Positions 28,893-38,386 are shown, counted from the stretch's first letter. The stretch is 64,000 nucleotides of DNA from Algoriphagus limi (GCF_024919275.1 NZ_JANWGH010000001.1:1434296-1498295); one strand, 5' to 3'. Numbers and translations are program-made. Notes: generated from the letters alone by a model not told the origin.

Positions 28893-29849
28893 TTAAAAAC
28901 GTTTGGTTCCTTCCACCGCATTTCTCATAAAGGTTCCCCAGGTCAAATTCATTTTTCCTGGTTTTTGGGCTTTTGCATAGCGAATCGCCATGTTTGCGGC
29001 TTCTTCAACAACCCATTCGAAATTTTCCTGGCCTACAGAATTAACATCTGCATCAGGAGCAGGATTACCAAAGTCAATAGCATAGGGAATCCCGTCCCTC
29101 ACAGCAAATTCAACCGTATTGAAATCATAACCCAATCCCTTGCAAAGCGTAAGCGTATATTCTTTCACTTTTGCCAATAATTTTCTGGAAGCAGGAGCCC
29201 GATCTACTACATAGCGTAAATGATGTGGATTTCGAGGTTCATATTCCATAATCCGAACTGCTTTTCCACCCAGGCAATACACTCTGAAATATTCATCAAA
29301 AACTATCTCTTCCTGAAGTAACATTACCAATTGACCTGTTTCAGGATGCTTTTGGAAAAATTCCTCTTTGTTTTCCAGTCTATAGACATTTTTCCAACCT
29401 CCGCCCGCATAAGGTTTCATATACGCAGGAAATCCTACGTAATTGAATATTCCCTCCCAATCTAGCGGAGCTTCTAGGTTACGAAATGATTTTGAAGTAG
29501 TATCAGTAGGATGCTCTGCAGAAGGAAGGATGACTGTTTTTGGTAAAGGAACTCCCAGCTGATCAGCTAGACAATTATTGAAAAACTTATCATCAGCGCT
29601 CCACCAAAAAGGATTATTGATTACAGCCGTACCTGTTAAAGCAGCATTTTTTAAATAGGCTCTGTAAAAAGGGACATCCTGAGATATACGGTCAATAATC
29701 ACTGCATATTCTGTCAATTGATTTTGAATCACTTTGTCAATCTTCACGGCCTCTGCCATGATTCCCTTCTCGGCTTTTTGGTTTACCCGGTCGATGAAGG
29801 CTTGAGGGAAGGTATCTTCCATCCCGAAAAGTATTCCGATCTTTTTCAT
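28893..29849 (-). CDS. RimK-like ATP-grasp ligase
   Basis: 318 residues with a normal ATP-grasp order. Pre-ATP domain MKKIGILFGMEDTFP; ATP lysine and loop PAYMKPYAGGGWKNV (K145, 148-151); LVMLLQEEI (E180-E181); metal-binding TVEFAVRDGIPYAIDFGNPAPD with E247, D259 and N262. Close in architecture to D-alanine-D-alanine ligase, GshB and RimK, so it should form an amide from a carboxylate, ATP and an amine. The substrate cannot be read. It follows the esterase by 21 bp and precedes GCS2 by 18 bp. I would not call it gshB. Confidence 0.88.
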   Translation of the reverse strand: MKKIGILFGMEDTFPQAFIDRVNQKAEKGIMAEAVKIDKVIQNQLTEYAVIIDRISQDVPFYRAYLKNAALTGTAVINNPFWWSADDKFFNNCLADQLGVPLPKTVILPSAEHPTDTTSKSFRNLEAPLDWEGIFNYVGFPAYMKPYAGGGWKNVYRLENKEEFFQKHPETGQLVMLLQEEIVFDEYFRVYCLGGKAVRIMEYEPRNPHHLRYVVDRAPASRKLLAKVKEYTLTLCKGLGYDFNTVEFAVRDGIPYAIDFGNPAPDADVNSVGQENFEWVVEEAANMAIRYAKAQKPGKMNLTWGTFMRNAVEGTKRF

Positions 29850-29870
29850 TTTTAGATACAGTTAAAATGG

Positions 29871-30584
29871 CTAATCAAACTTAATTCTGCTTAAATAATG
29901 AGGAAACATCTCTTTCCATACGTCCCAGTCATGCACCCGATTTTGCCGGACATCCAACCAATGTGGCACCTGCTTTTGATTGAGCACATGGGACAATTTT
30001 AGGTTGGCATCGTAGCAAATATCCCAGTTGGAAGTCCCCAAAACGATATCCATATTCCAAAGCTCATGATCATTTAAACCCGGAAGATATTCCAAAGGGC
30101 TGTTGTAATAGATATCGTCATGATTATACCCGTCCATGAAATTGCGGATGTCAAAAGCACCTGACATACTGAACATGTGGCTAACATATCCTGGGTGTCT
30201 AAATGCAAAATTGGCTGCATGATAGCCTCCAAAACTACAACCTGCTACCACCACCTTGGCAGTTGAGGTATTTAGCCGAATCCGCTCAACCAACTCATGA
30301 CAAATCATCTTATCATAAGCCACATGATTTTGAATTCGCTGATGGGGATGTACATTTTTATTATAGAAACTTTGGGCATCGTTGCTTTCCGGACAATAGA
30401 TCTGAATCAATCCCTGTTCTATGTACCAATGTGCCGATCCAATCAATCCCATGTCCTTGTTTTCATGAAAAGAACCTTTGGAGGTAGGAAAAACCACTAC
30501 GGGATAACCTGCATGACCAAATACTAACATTTGCACATCCCGCTGTAGATGGGGAGAAAACCACTTAAAATATTCCTCTTTCAT
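29871..30584 (-). CDS. alpha/beta-hydrolase, putative esterase
   Basis: 237 residues, first gene of the ligase operon. The nucleophile elbow is GCSFGG with S117, and H218 in RVHDWDVW and D188 in SNWDICYD complete the likely triad. Similar to the 'putative esterase' (esterase D-like) family: FGHAGYPVVVFPTSKG near the start, and HMFSMSGAFDI after the elbow. No signal peptide, so cytoplasmic. In this operon it may release or process an esterified or amide product, but that is inference. Confidence 0.9.
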   Translation of the reverse strand: MKEEYFKWFSPHLQRDVQMLVFGHAGYPVVVFPTSKGSFHENKDMGLIGSAHWYIEQGLIQIYCPESNDAQSFYNKNVHPHQRIQNHVAYDKMICHELVERIRLNTSTAKVVVAGCSFGGYHAANFAFRHPGYVSHMFSMSGAFDIRNFMDGYNHDDIYYNSPLEYLPGLNDHELWNMDIVLGTSNWDICYDANLKLSHVLNQKQVPHWLDVRQNRVHDWDVWKEMFPHYLSRIKFD

Positions 30585-30692
30585 AAATTTTTCAAAATGC
30601 TTCCAAATCGGTAAGCAAGAGAAAAACTATTCAAAATATCTCGAAATGCAAAGCTTATATTTTCAGTAGGCGGAAATAAAAAATTTAGAGCT

Positions 30693-31205
30693 TTATGAAG
30701 AAGAGGAGGAAGTTGAAAATTTCTCCGAAAAATAGTACTTCCAAATTCCCAATATAATAATAATAAACATGATCGCTACGGCTAGCCATTTCAGGGTAGT
30801 AAAGCCAGATGCAATGAGGGTGATTAATCGGTTGGGCTCAGGAAACAACTTTAAAATCCGTAGCACCATCAGATTTTCAAAAAAATCAAAAATCGCAATC
30901 AAGAATGGGACAACAACTAAAGCACGAGACCCCCATAAGCGACAAAGTATTCCAGCAAAAAATAAACTATACACGATCATATATGGAAAATCTAAAGCCC
31001 AAATTCCAAATCGATAAAACTTTCTCGTGTCAGAATCCATTTCAGCTAGAGATTGATAGGCTTCTGAAAAGGTGTAGGCAAATTTCAAATCCAAAGCATG
31101 ATCCTTTGGCATAAAGAAAGAAAGTGAGAGATTGAGAGCTACCATCAACAGAAAAAGCGCAATCAAAATCCTCTTGTCAGAAACAAAATCAATAACAGTA
31201 TTCAT
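30693..31205 (-). CDS. four-helix membrane protein, unknown
   Basis: 170 residues from the ATG at 31205; a TTG 15 codons earlier is in frame but unlikely. Four membrane helices: about 11-31 (LIALFLLMVALNLSLSFFM), FPYMIVYSLFFAGILC, VVVPFLIAIFDFFENLMVLRIL and WLAVAIMFIIIILGIW. The C-terminus is a serine-rich tail. I recognise no family. It lies between the ligase operon and the carbonic anhydrase on the same strand, with own spacing of 75-110 bp, so probably independent. Confidence 0.75.
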   Translation of the reverse strand: MNTVIDFVSDKRILIALFLLMVALNLSLSFFMPKDHALDLKFAYTFSEAYQSLAEMDSDTRKFYRFGIWALDFPYMIVYSLFFAGILCRLWGSRALVVVPFLIAIFDFFENLMVLRILKLFPEPNRLITLIASGFTTLKWLAVAIMFIIIILGIWKYYFSEKFSTSSSSS

Positions 31206-31280
31206 AAAAAAATTGAGTTGAAAAACGAATTTGAAATTACTAAAAATCAACGACTTAGAAAAGTCAAGGTTTCATGAATT

Positions 31281-31814
31281 CTATTTTTCTTCAAACCATT
31301 TTGAATACATAGGATAGTTTTTTGCAGTTCGCATAATTACTTCCTCCATCTCAGGACCGATTTCTTTGACCTTTTTAGCTGGCATCCCCGCATAAATTGA
31401 ATTTGGTTCCACCACAGTATTTGCCAAAACCACGGCTCCTGCTGCAATAACGGACCCCGAATGCACAACTGCTCCATCCATCACAATCGCTCCCATACCT
31501 ATCAAAACCCGATCATGAATAGTACAGCCATGGATGATAGCATTGTGGGCGATGGATACTTGATTCCCGATATATGTCCCGGCCTTCTTATATGTACAAT
31601 GAATCACAGCCCCATCTTGAATGTTAGTTTGATTCCCAATCCGAATTTCGTGAACATCTCCCCGGATTACTGCATTGAACCAAACGGTACACTCATCCCC
31701 CATCACCACATCTCCGACTATTGTAGCATTGGGAGCTAGCCAGCAAGAGTCTCCAAAAACCGGCTTTTTCCCGTTTATTTCCATGATTAGGGCTTCTTTC
31801 ATACTTGGAATCAT
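31281..31814 (-). CDS. gamma carbonic anhydrase family hexapeptide protein
   Basis: 177 residues from 31814; in-frame ATGs at 31802 and 31784 could also be the start. A left-handed beta helix of hexapeptide repeats: PNATIVGDVVMGDECTVWFNAVIRGDV, IRIGNQTNIQDGAVIHCTY, IGNQVSIAHNAIIHGCTIHD, VLIGMGAIVMDGAVV. The three histidines typical of zinc binding are present (VIHC, SIAH, IIHG). Ends in a helix over the trimer. Family members are the YrdA/PaaY group; carbonic anhydrase activity varies. Monocistronic. Confidence 0.93.
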   Translation of the reverse strand: MIPSMKEALIMEINGKKPVFGDSCWLAPNATIVGDVVMGDECTVWFNAVIRGDVHEIRIGNQTNIQDGAVIHCTYKKAGTYIGNQVSIAHNAIIHGCTIHDRVLIGMGAIVMDGAVVHSGSVIAAGAVVLANTVVEPNSIYAGMPAKKVKEIGPEMEEVIMRTAKNYPMYSKWFEEK

Positions 31815-31917
31815 TAGTGAAAAACAAATTTTAATTTTTTTTCGGACTTATAAACTTTTTATAGAAATTTGCGTTCTGTGTCTATACATTAATTAGGAAA
31901 CTAAATCTTAAACAACT

Positions 31918-32640
31918 ATGAAATTGATTGCTAAATCAGGCCTATTTGTAGCTGCAACTCTTTTGGTGTTTGCATGCGGTGGACCAAGTGAAACAGTAGA
32001 AACTTCTGAAGCACAGGAAGTAGCTGAAGCAACTGGTCAAACTTTAACCTTGGATCCAAATGCTACCACTATCTCTTGGGCTGGGTACAAGCCAGCTGGG
32101 AAGCATTTTGGTAAAATTCCTGCTACTACAGGTACCCTATCCGTAAATGGTGACAATATCACAGGTGGATCTTTCACTTTTGATATCACTGGTTTGAAAA
32201 TTGAAGACTTGGAAGAAGGATCCGAAAACTATGGTAAACTTTGGGGTCACCTTCAGTCTGCTGACTTCTTCGATGCTGAAAATCACCCAACAGCAACTTT
32301 TGAAATCACCGGTGTAGAGCCATTCAATGCGGAAGATGTAATTACTGACAAAGAAGAATTTGTTACTGAATTCACTCCTGCTTCAAATAGCGAACTTACT
32401 CCAGAAACTCCTACTCACTGGATCAGTGGAAACTTGACCATGAGAGGAACAACTAAAAACATCAAGTTCCCAGCTGCTGTTTCCATCGAAAACGGAATCG
32501 TATCTGCAAAAGCAGGATTCAACATTGACAGAACTGCTTGGGGTCTTTCTTATGGAGATGAAGCTAATGCAGTTGATAAAGCAAAAGATCAGTTTATCTA
32601 CAACACTGTCTCTTTGCAGTTGGATGTGAAAGCTAACTAA
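31918..32640 (+). CDS. YceI family lipoprotein
   Basis: 240 residues. Lipobox FAC20 after a hydrophobic start (LFVAATLLVFAC), then an acidic Ser/Glu-rich linker and the YceI lipocalin-like barrel: TISWAGYKPAGKHFGKI, GSFTFDITGLKIEDL, HLQSADFFDAENHPTATFEITGV, and NLTMRGTTKNIKFPAAV. YceI proteins bind amphiphilic molecules such as isoprenoids in a hydrophobic pocket. The codon choice is cleaner than in neighbours, in line with an abundant protein. Closed by its own terminator. Confidence 0.93.
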   Translation: MKLIAKSGLFVAATLLVFACGGPSETVETSEAQEVAEATGQTLTLDPNATTISWAGYKPAGKHFGKIPATTGTLSVNGDNITGGSFTFDITGLKIEDLEEGSENYGKLWGHLQSADFFDAENHPTATFEITGVEPFNAEDVITDKEEFVTEFTPASNSELTPETPTHWISGNLTMRGTTKNIKFPAAVSIENGIVSAKAGFNIDRTAWGLSYGDEANAVDKAKDQFIYNTVSLQLDVKAN

Positions 32641-32662
32641 GGTCTACTAAACCAACGAATAG

Positions 32663-32695
32663 AAGGGGAATTCTCAGGAATTCCCTTTTCTGTTT
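32663..32695 (+). terminator. terminator after the YceI gene
   Basis: AAGGGGAATTC (32663-32673), loop TCAG, then GAATTCCCTTT (32678-32688), followed by TCTGTTTT. One mismatch in the stem. Placed 22 bp after the stop. Confidence 0.75.
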
Positions 32696-32709
32696 TATAT
32701 TGGTTTGTC

Positions 32710-33813
32710 ATGGATTCTCACGCCAATATTGAAGTCAAAACCCGAAAAATCATTCATGTAGATATGGATGCTTTTTATGCTTCGGTGGAGCAATTGGATC
32801 ATCCGGAATGGAGAGAAAAGCCATTGGTTGTGGGAGGAAATGCTGCTCGTGGAGTGGTAGCTGCTGCAAGCTACGAGGCTAGGAAATTCGGAATTCATTC
32901 AGCCATGTCCTCAGTTTTGGCAGCAAGAAATTGTCCCCAATTAATTTTTGCAAAGCCACGATTTGATCGCTACAAAGAACTATCAAATCAAATTCGGGAA
33001 ATATTCTACGAATACACAGATCTGGTAGAACCACTTTCATTGGACGAAGCATTTTTGGATGTGACCGAAAACAAAATGGGTCTAAAGTCAGCAATCCTGA
33101 TTGCCCGTCAGATTCGTGCAAAGATCAAAGAAAAAACAGGCCTAAATGCTTCTGCGGGAGTTTCTTACAATAAATTCCTTGCAAAGACCGCTTCGGATCT
33201 GAATAAACCTAATGGTCAGGCCGTCATCTTACCAGACGAGGCTGAGGCATTTTTAGAAAAACTACCCATCCGGAAATTCTTTGGGATCGGAAAAGTAACC
33301 GCCGAAAAGATGGAAAAACTGGGAATTTTTAATGGGAGGGATTTGAAGGAATATTCCCTACAGTTTTTGACCAAGAAATTCGGAAAATCCGGTTTACACT
33401 ACTACAACATCGTTCGGGGAATCCACCTTTCTGAAGTTCAACCAAACCGTATCAGAAAATCCCTAAGCGCAGAAAACACCTTTGAAAAAGACCTGATTAC
33501 TCCCAAAGAAATGGAAGACAATCTTTATCCTATTTATGAAGAAGTCACCCGAAGGGTAAAGAAGACCGGGATCAAGGGACGAACCATTACCTTAAAGATC
33601 AAATATTCTGATTTTACAATCCAAACCAGAAGTAAAACCCTAGAACAGTATCCCGATGAGAAAACCATTTGGGAAGTGGGGCTGGAACTTTTAAACCAAG
33701 AAGAAATCCCAAAACCTGTCCGGCTCCTAGGATTAGGACTTTCTAACTTGAACATCACCGAAGAACAAATTCATTTTGGGGAGCAACTGAAGATCCCTTT
33801 CGAGCAATCTTGA
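32710..33813 (+). CDS. dinB: DNA polymerase IV (Y family)
   Basis: 367 residues. Metal-binding residues: D18 in HVDMDAFYASVE, and D112/E113 in PLSLDEAFLDVT. The steric-gate region FYAS and YNKFLAKTASDLNKPNG follow; the helix-hairpin-helix of the palm (IRKFFGIGKVTAEKMEKLGI) and the little-finger domain with SAENTFEKDL come last. It bypasses DNA damage with low fidelity. Stands alone; no LexA box could be assigned. The C-terminus ends LKIPFEQS without an obvious beta-clamp motif beyond QLKIPF (about 358-363), which could be it. Confidence 0.95.
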   Translation: MDSHANIEVKTRKIIHVDMDAFYASVEQLDHPEWREKPLVVGGNAARGVVAAASYEARKFGIHSAMSSVLAARNCPQLIFAKPRFDRYKELSNQIREIFYEYTDLVEPLSLDEAFLDVTENKMGLKSAILIARQIRAKIKEKTGLNASAGVSYNKFLAKTASDLNKPNGQAVILPDEAEAFLEKLPIRKFFGIGKVTAEKMEKLGIFNGRDLKEYSLQFLTKKFGKSGLHYYNIVRGIHLSEVQPNRIRKSLSAENTFEKDLITPKEMEDNLYPIYEEVTRRVKKTGIKGRTITLKIKYSDFTIQTRSKTLEQYPDEKTIWEVGLELLNQEEIPKPVRLLGLGLSNLNITEEQIHFGEQLKIPFEQS

Positions 33814-33894
33814 AATTAGCCAAGAATAAACTGATTAACTCCTGCCATTTTGTCCGATTTTTAGTAATTTCGCATCCTGAAAAAATCAAATTAG

Positions 33895-35373
33895 ATGGAT
33901 CAACTGATCAAAGACATTGATATTATTTCCGGAGAGGAAGCGCAAGCACTGGATTATAAAACCACCCCTGAGGAGAATACCGGAAAAACAAAGAAGATAT
34001 ATATCGAAAGCTACGGCTGCCAGATGAATTTTTCTGATTCTGAAATCGTAGCCTCCATCATGAAGGAAAACGGCTATGATACCACCGCCGATTTCCAACA
34101 AGCGGACGTTGTGTTTTTGAACACCTGTTCAATCCGAGAAAAGGCGGAACAAACAGTCCGAAATCGCCTGAACCACTTCAATGCTGTCAAAAAGAATAAG
34201 CCAGAAATGACAATTGGGGTCTTAGGCTGCATGGCTGAGCGATTGAAGGATAAACTTCTGGAAGAGGAAAAAATCGTCGACGTAGTAGTAGGGCCTGATG
34301 CTTACCGTGACCTTCCTAATTTGGTGAACGCTGCGGAAGATGGTAGAAAAGGAGTTAATACTTTCCTTTCCAGAGAAGAAACTTACGCAGATATCGCTCC
34401 AGTCCGACTCAATTCGAATGGAGTTACCGCATTTATTTCCATCATGCGCGGATGCGACAATATGTGTTCTTTCTGTGTGGTGCCTTTCACGAGGGGACGG
34501 GAAAGAAGCCGTGATCCGCATTCCATCGTTGCTGAAGCACGGGATTTATTCGAAAGAGGTTACCGCGAAGTAACCCTATTGGGCCAAAATGTAGATTCCT
34601 ACAAATGGTCTCCTGAAGAAAACAATAAAGCAAGATTAAATAAGAAAGAGGAAGAGGTTAGTGAAGTAGTGAACTTTGCCAACTTGCTGGAAATGGTAGC
34701 TCAAGTAAACCCTTTACTTCGAGTACGATTCTCCACTTCCCATCCGAAGGATATCACAGATGAGGTGCTTTACACCATGAAAAAATATGAAAACATCTGT
34801 AACTATATCCACCTTCCTGTTCAATCCGGAAACTCACGGGTTTTGGAATTAATGAACCGAACCTATGATCGAGAATGGTACCTAGATCGAGTAAAAGCCA
34901 TTCGAGAAATCTTGGGTGAAGAATGCGGGATTTCTTCGGATATGATTGCAGGATTCTGTACAGAAACTGAAGAGGAACACCAAGACACCTTGACTTTGAT
35001 GGACATCGTCAAATATGATTTCTCTTACATGTTCTACTATTCAGAGCGTCCAGGAACTTTAGCCGCAAAGAAATACACCGATGATATTCCTTTGGATGTG
35101 AAAAAACGCCGACTAAATGAAATCATCGAAAAGCAAACTCAGCTTTCTTTGGAGCGTAATAAATTGGATGTCGGAAAGGAGCAAATCATCTTGATCGAAG
35201 GAACTTCTAAGAAATCTGAATTTGAATTGAAAGGACGCAACTCTGCCAATAAGGTGGTGATCGTCCCTTCCGAAGGATTGAAAATCGGAGATTATGTGAA
35301 AGTAAAAATTAAGGATTGTACTGCTGCTACCCTATTTGGGGAAGTTCTAGAAATTAATCCAGCCTTAGCATGA
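33895..35373 (+). CDS. miaB: tRNA-2-methylthio-N6-dimethylallyladenosine synthase
   Basis: 492 residues. UPF0004 domain cysteines C42, C78 and C112 for the auxiliary 4Fe-4S cluster. Radical-SAM cluster C187-x3-C191-x2-C194 in [26 protein letters not shown], and a C-terminal TRAM domain (about 420-488). An insert of charged residues lies after NVDSYKW (about 238-258). Adds the methylthio group to position 37 of tRNAs reading UNN codons. Its stop overlaps the start of the sigma-54 regulator by four bases, which couples them. Confidence 0.97.
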   Translation: MDQLIKDIDIISGEEAQALDYKTTPEENTGKTKKIYIESYGCQMNFSDSEIVASIMKENGYDTTADFQQADVVFLNTCSIREKAEQTVRNRLNHFNAVKKNKPEMTIGVLGCMAERLKDKLLEEEKIVDVVVGPDAYRDLPNLVNAAEDGRKGVNTFLSREETYADIAPVRLNSNGVTAFISIMRGCDNMCSFCVVPFTRGRERSRDPHSIVAEARDLFERGYREVTLLGQNVDSYKWSPEENNKARLNKKEEEVSEVVNFANLLEMVAQVNPLLRVRFSTSHPKDITDEVLYTMKKYENICNYIHLPVQSGNSRVLELMNRTYDREWYLDRVKAIREILGEECGISSDMIAGFCTETEEEHQDTLTLMDIVKYDFSYMFYYSERPGTLAAKKYTDDIPLDVKKRRLNEIIEKQTQLSLERNKLDVGKEQIILIEGTSKKSEFELKGRNSANKVVIVPSEGLKIGDYVKVKIKDCTAATLFGEVLEINPALA

Positions 35374-36662
35374 TCACTCCTTCAGAAATACAAAGTGTCA
35401 AGCAGCGGTTTGGCATCATAGGAAACAGTCCACTTTTGAATCACGCGATTCAAGTTGCGATGCAGGCTGCTCCTACTGATATGACCGTTTTGATCACAGG
35501 TGAAAGTGGAAGTGGAAAGGAAAGCTTTTCTAAGATTATCCATTCACTTTCCCTCCGAAAACACGGAAAATTCATTGCCATTAACTGTGGAGCGATCCCA
35601 GAGGGAACCATAGATTCAGAGCTTTTTGGTCATGAAAAAGGTTCCTTTACAGGGGCTCACGAAGCTCGAAAAGGGTATTTTGAGGTGACAGATGGGGGAT
35701 CAATTTTCCTAGATGAAATTGGAGAAATGCCATTGGGAACTCAAGCTCGCCTTCTTCGGGTGTTGGAAAATGGCGAATTCATCAAAGTTGGCTCTTCAAA
35801 AGTCCAAAAAACGAATGTCCGTGTAATCGCAGCTACCAATGTGAACCTCCTTCGTGCGGTGGAAAAAGGGAAGTTTCGCGAGGATTTGTATTATCGATTG
35901 AATACTGTTCCCATTTTCGTACCACCCCTTCGTGAACGTGGAGAAGATGTGGTGCTTCTTTTCAGGAAATTCACCTCAGACTTTTCTGAGAAATACCGGG
36001 TCAAACCTATCTCTTTAGATCCTGATGCTCAAGCCTTGTTGATGCGCTATCCTTTCCCTGGAAATATCAGACAATTAAAAAATATCGCCGAACAAGTTTC
36101 GCTTTTGGAACAAGATCGGGAGGTAGATGCACAGACTTTATCCAAGTATTTACCAACGGATAACAGTCGGCTTCCTATGCCAATTCCTTCTGGAAGTCAA
36201 GGTGGGGAATCCATGGATTTTTCAGAGCGTGATCTGCTTTATAAAGTCCTTTTCGACATGAAAAAGGATATGAATGAGTTGAAAAAACTAGTTTTGGATA
36301 CCTACAAAAGCGGAGGCTTAAGTCAAAGCATTATTCAAAAGCACAGCGAGCTTTTTGAAGATATGGACACAGGAATACCGGTGAAAGAACCAAAAGAAAG
36401 CAGTCCAAGCTATCCATTACCTTTGGTTTTGGATTCTCAAAAAAGCAGCAATGGAAATTCGCCTGAATACGAAGAAGAGGCGATAGAAGACATCATGCAC
36501 GAAGAAGATGACAATTCACTTTCTTTGGAGAAAAAAGAAAAGGAAATGATCGTCAAAGCACTTCGAAAGCATAATAACAAGCGGAAATACGCTGCCAATG
36601 ATTTGGGGATTTCCGAGCGTACCCTTTACAGAAAGATCAAACAATATGGAATTGATCAATAG
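35370..36662 (+). CDS. sigma-54-interacting AAA+ transcription activator, no receiver domain
   Basis: 430 residues. The AAA+ domain begins almost at the N-terminus: Walker A GESGSGKE (44-51), GSFTGA loop (91-96, with Ser for the usual Ala), Walker [12 protein letters not shown] (111-121), and [21 protein letters not shown]. There is no REC, GAF or PAS domain before it. A long acidic linker (about 290-385) leads to the Fis-type helix-turn-helix [23 protein letters not shown] at the C-terminus. Such enzymes remodel RpoN holoenzyme at -24/-12 promoters; here activity must be controlled by a partner or by its level. Overlaps miaB (4 bp) and lptE (17 bp). Confidence 0.93.
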   Translation: MITPSEIQSVKQRFGIIGNSPLLNHAIQVAMQAAPTDMTVLITGESGSGKESFSKIIHSLSLRKHGKFIAINCGAIPEGTIDSELFGHEKGSFTGAHEARKGYFEVTDGGSIFLDEIGEMPLGTQARLLRVLENGEFIKVGSSKVQKTNVRVIAATNVNLLRAVEKGKFREDLYYRLNTVPIFVPPLRERGEDVVLLFRKFTSDFSEKYRVKPISLDPDAQALLMRYPFPGNIRQLKNIAEQVSLLEQDREVDAQTLSKYLPTDNSRLPMPIPSGSQGGESMDFSERDLLYKVLFDMKKDMNELKKLVLDTYKSGGLSQSIIQKHSELFEDMDTGIPVKEPKESSPSYPLPLVLDSQKSSNGNSPEYEEEAIEDIMHEEDDNSLSLEKKEKEMIVKALRKHNNKRKYAANDLGISERTLYRKIKQYGIDQ

Positions 36663-37188
36663 ACTTTTTTCATTTCTTATGATAGTGTTATTGGGAGTGG
36701 GGCTGAACGGCTGCTCAGTAAGCTACAGTTTCACTGGAACCAATATTAACTATGAAGAGGTGCAGACCTTTTCGGTAGAAAACTTTTTCAATGATTCTGG
36801 AGGCGGTCCAGCGAATATGGAGCAGCGATTCACGGAATCTTTGAAAGAATTTTATCAGCGAAACACCCAATTGGAATTGGTACGGACAAATGGGGATTTA
36901 CAATTTGCCGGAGCGATCAAGCGCTATACTTTGACTCCTCAGGCTGTTGTATCTAGTGGAAATCCAAATTTACCCGACCGAGCCGGTCAGATGCGGCTGA
37001 CGATTTCAGTAGAAGTAGAATACATCAATCAAACCAATGAGGAGGAAAATTTAAAACAAAGCTTCTCCTTTTTCCAGGATTATGATCCACGAACCACTAC
37101 CCTTCTAGATGTTGAGGATCGCCTAATTGAGGAAATTTTCAAGAATATCATTCAAGATATTTTCACAGCTACGGTGGCAAATTGGTAA
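36646..37188 (+). CDS. lptE: LptE family LPS-assembly lipoprotein
   Basis: 180 residues from the ATG at 36646. An earlier in-frame start at 36598 lies inside the regulator gene and gives no sensible signal peptide. Lipobox GLNGC with C23 after a hydrophobic stretch. The mature region (YSFTGTNINYEEVQTFSVENFFNDS, LEFAGAIKRY-like strand, VEVEYINQTNEEENLKQSFSFFQDYD, LIEEIFKNIIQDIFTATVANW) has the alpha/beta look of LptE. It would plug the LptD barrel in the outer membrane. The order miaB, sigma-54 activator, lptE, unknown, secG is a recurrent cluster in Bacteroidota. Confidence 0.88.
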   Translation: MELINRLFSFLMIVLLGVGLNGCSVSYSFTGTNINYEEVQTFSVENFFNDSGGGPANMEQRFTESLKEFYQRNTQLELVRTNGDLQFAGAIKRYTLTPQAVVSSGNPNLPDRAGQMRLTISVEVEYINQTNEEENLKQSFSFFQDYDPRTTTLLDVEDRLIEEIFKNIIQDIFTATVANW

Positions 37189-37215
37189 AATCCCTATATT
37201 GAAAAAAAACTTGAA

Positions 37216-37965
37216 GTGAACGCCAATCAATTCAAAGACATCCTCAATAGGGCCGATAAACTTGAAAAATCGGATATTTTGCTACTTAGAAAGATCCAGG
37301 AAAACTTCCCCTATTTCCAAATTCCTCATGTACTGATTTCCCGGTATGAGATTCAAAAATCTCCAGAAAAAAATTCCGACTCCTTGAGCTGGGCAGCTAT
37401 AACTAGCCCAGACCGAATTTGGCTTAAAAGCCTGATTGAAAAGCAGGAAGCGATTCAGGAAACCAAGCCGACTGTGGACATTCTGCCTGAAAAACCAAAA
37501 GAAAAGCTTGATCTAGCGGACCGTACCGCGAGCTTAGTACAATTGGATGAGAAGCTTAAAAAGAAAACGGATAACTCCCCACAAAAGGAAGAAAAACCGA
37601 AATCCAAAACCCGGAAAAAGCGTGCAAGTTCAGACGATCTAATCGAATCAATCAAGAAGAAGGAAAAGAAGAAAATCTTGGACTCCAAAAAGCAGGAGCA
37701 GATTGATTTGATCAAGGCATTCAGTAAAAAAGACATCAAATTGGCTACAATTCGTGAAATCGAAGCGAATCAAAACAATGAAAATCTGGCTGAAAGCAGC
37801 ACTAAAATAAAGGATGAACTCATTACAGAATCCTTTGCCAAATTATTGATCAAGCAAGGTAAAAAAGAAAAAGCGCTTCAAATTTATAAGAAATTGAGTT
37901 TGATGTTTCCAGAGAAATCAGCTTACTTTGCGGACTTAATTGAAAACCTGAAAAATACCGACTAA
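37216..37965 (+). CDS. charged helical protein of the lptE-secG cluster
   Basis: 249 residues, GTG start at 37216; no ATG in frame earlier. N-terminal 70 residues (FKDILNRADKLEKSDILLLRKIQENFPYFQIPHVLISRY) form helices; the middle (about 90-170) is Lys/Glu-rich low complexity with repeated KKK and EKPK; the C-terminal end (ITESFAKLLIKQGKKEKALQIYKKLSLMFPEKSAYFADLIE) looks like a single TPR-type hairpin. No signal peptide. Function unknown; it always seems to lie between lptE and secG in relatives. Four bases precede secG. Confidence 0.75.
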   Translation: MNANQFKDILNRADKLEKSDILLLRKIQENFPYFQIPHVLISRYEIQKSPEKNSDSLSWAAITSPDRIWLKSLIEKQEAIQETKPTVDILPEKPKEKLDLADRTASLVQLDEKLKKKTDNSPQKEEKPKSKTRKKRASSDDLIESIKKKEKKKILDSKKQEQIDLIKAFSKKDIKLATIREIEANQNNENLAESSTKIKDELITESFAKLLIKQGKKEKALQIYKKLSLMFPEKSAYFADLIENLKNTD

Positions 37966-37969
37966 TTAT

Positions 37970-38329
37970 ATGTTTACTTTCTTGATTTCCGTAATTCTGA
38001 TTTTGGCCATTCTTTTAATCTTGGTCATTTTAGGACAAAATTCTAAAGGTGGCGTAGGTGCAGCTTTTGGAGGTAGTGCTTCTCAAATCATGGGAGTAAC
38101 ACGAACAGGAAATGTCTTGGAAAAAGCCACTTGGGTTTTGGCTATTTCTATTTTGGTATTGTCTTTGGCATCTTCTGCATTCTACAGCACTCCAGAGGCA
38201 AATCAATTTCAGTCTCCTAACATTGAGAGTGCAAAGCAGCAAGTGGTAGCACCTGCATTTGGAGATCAGGAATCTCAAAGCATTTTACCTACTGAAGAAT
38301 CTACCCCTGATTCCACAGAGAATCAATAA
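37970..38329 (+). CDS. secG: preprotein translocase subunit SecG
   Basis: 119 residues: two membrane helices (about 2-22 and 52-72) with the conserved LGQNSKGGVGAAFGGSASQIMGVTRTGNVLEKATW loop between them, then a Ser/Gln/Glu-rich cytoplasmic tail longer than in E. coli. SecG assists SecYE in export. Last gene of the miaB-to-secG cluster, closed by a strong terminator. Confidence 0.95.
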   Translation: MFTFLISVILILAILLILVILGQNSKGGVGAAFGGSASQIMGVTRTGNVLEKATWVLAISILVLSLASSAFYSTPEANQFQSPNIESAKQQVVAPAFGDQESQSILPTEESTPDSTENQ

Positions 38330-38354
38330 ATAAGAGTTTTAATCAATTTTAATG

Positions 38355-38386
38355 AAGTCCGTCTTTCGAAAGGCGGACTTTTTTTG
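38355..38386 (+). terminator. terminator after secG
   Basis: AAGTCCGTCTTT (38355-38366) folds with AAAGGCGGACTT (38369-38380) around a tight CG loop, one G-U pair, followed by TTTTT. Strong intrinsic terminator 26 bp after the stop. Confidence 0.9.

Noticed and set aside
28893-29849. Glutathione synthetase (gshB) next to a GCS2 gene
   Set aside because: The ATP-grasp fold is shared by many ligases; no diagnostic GshB features could be confirmed and the surrounding amidotransferase, ATP-grasp-like and esterase genes point elsewhere.
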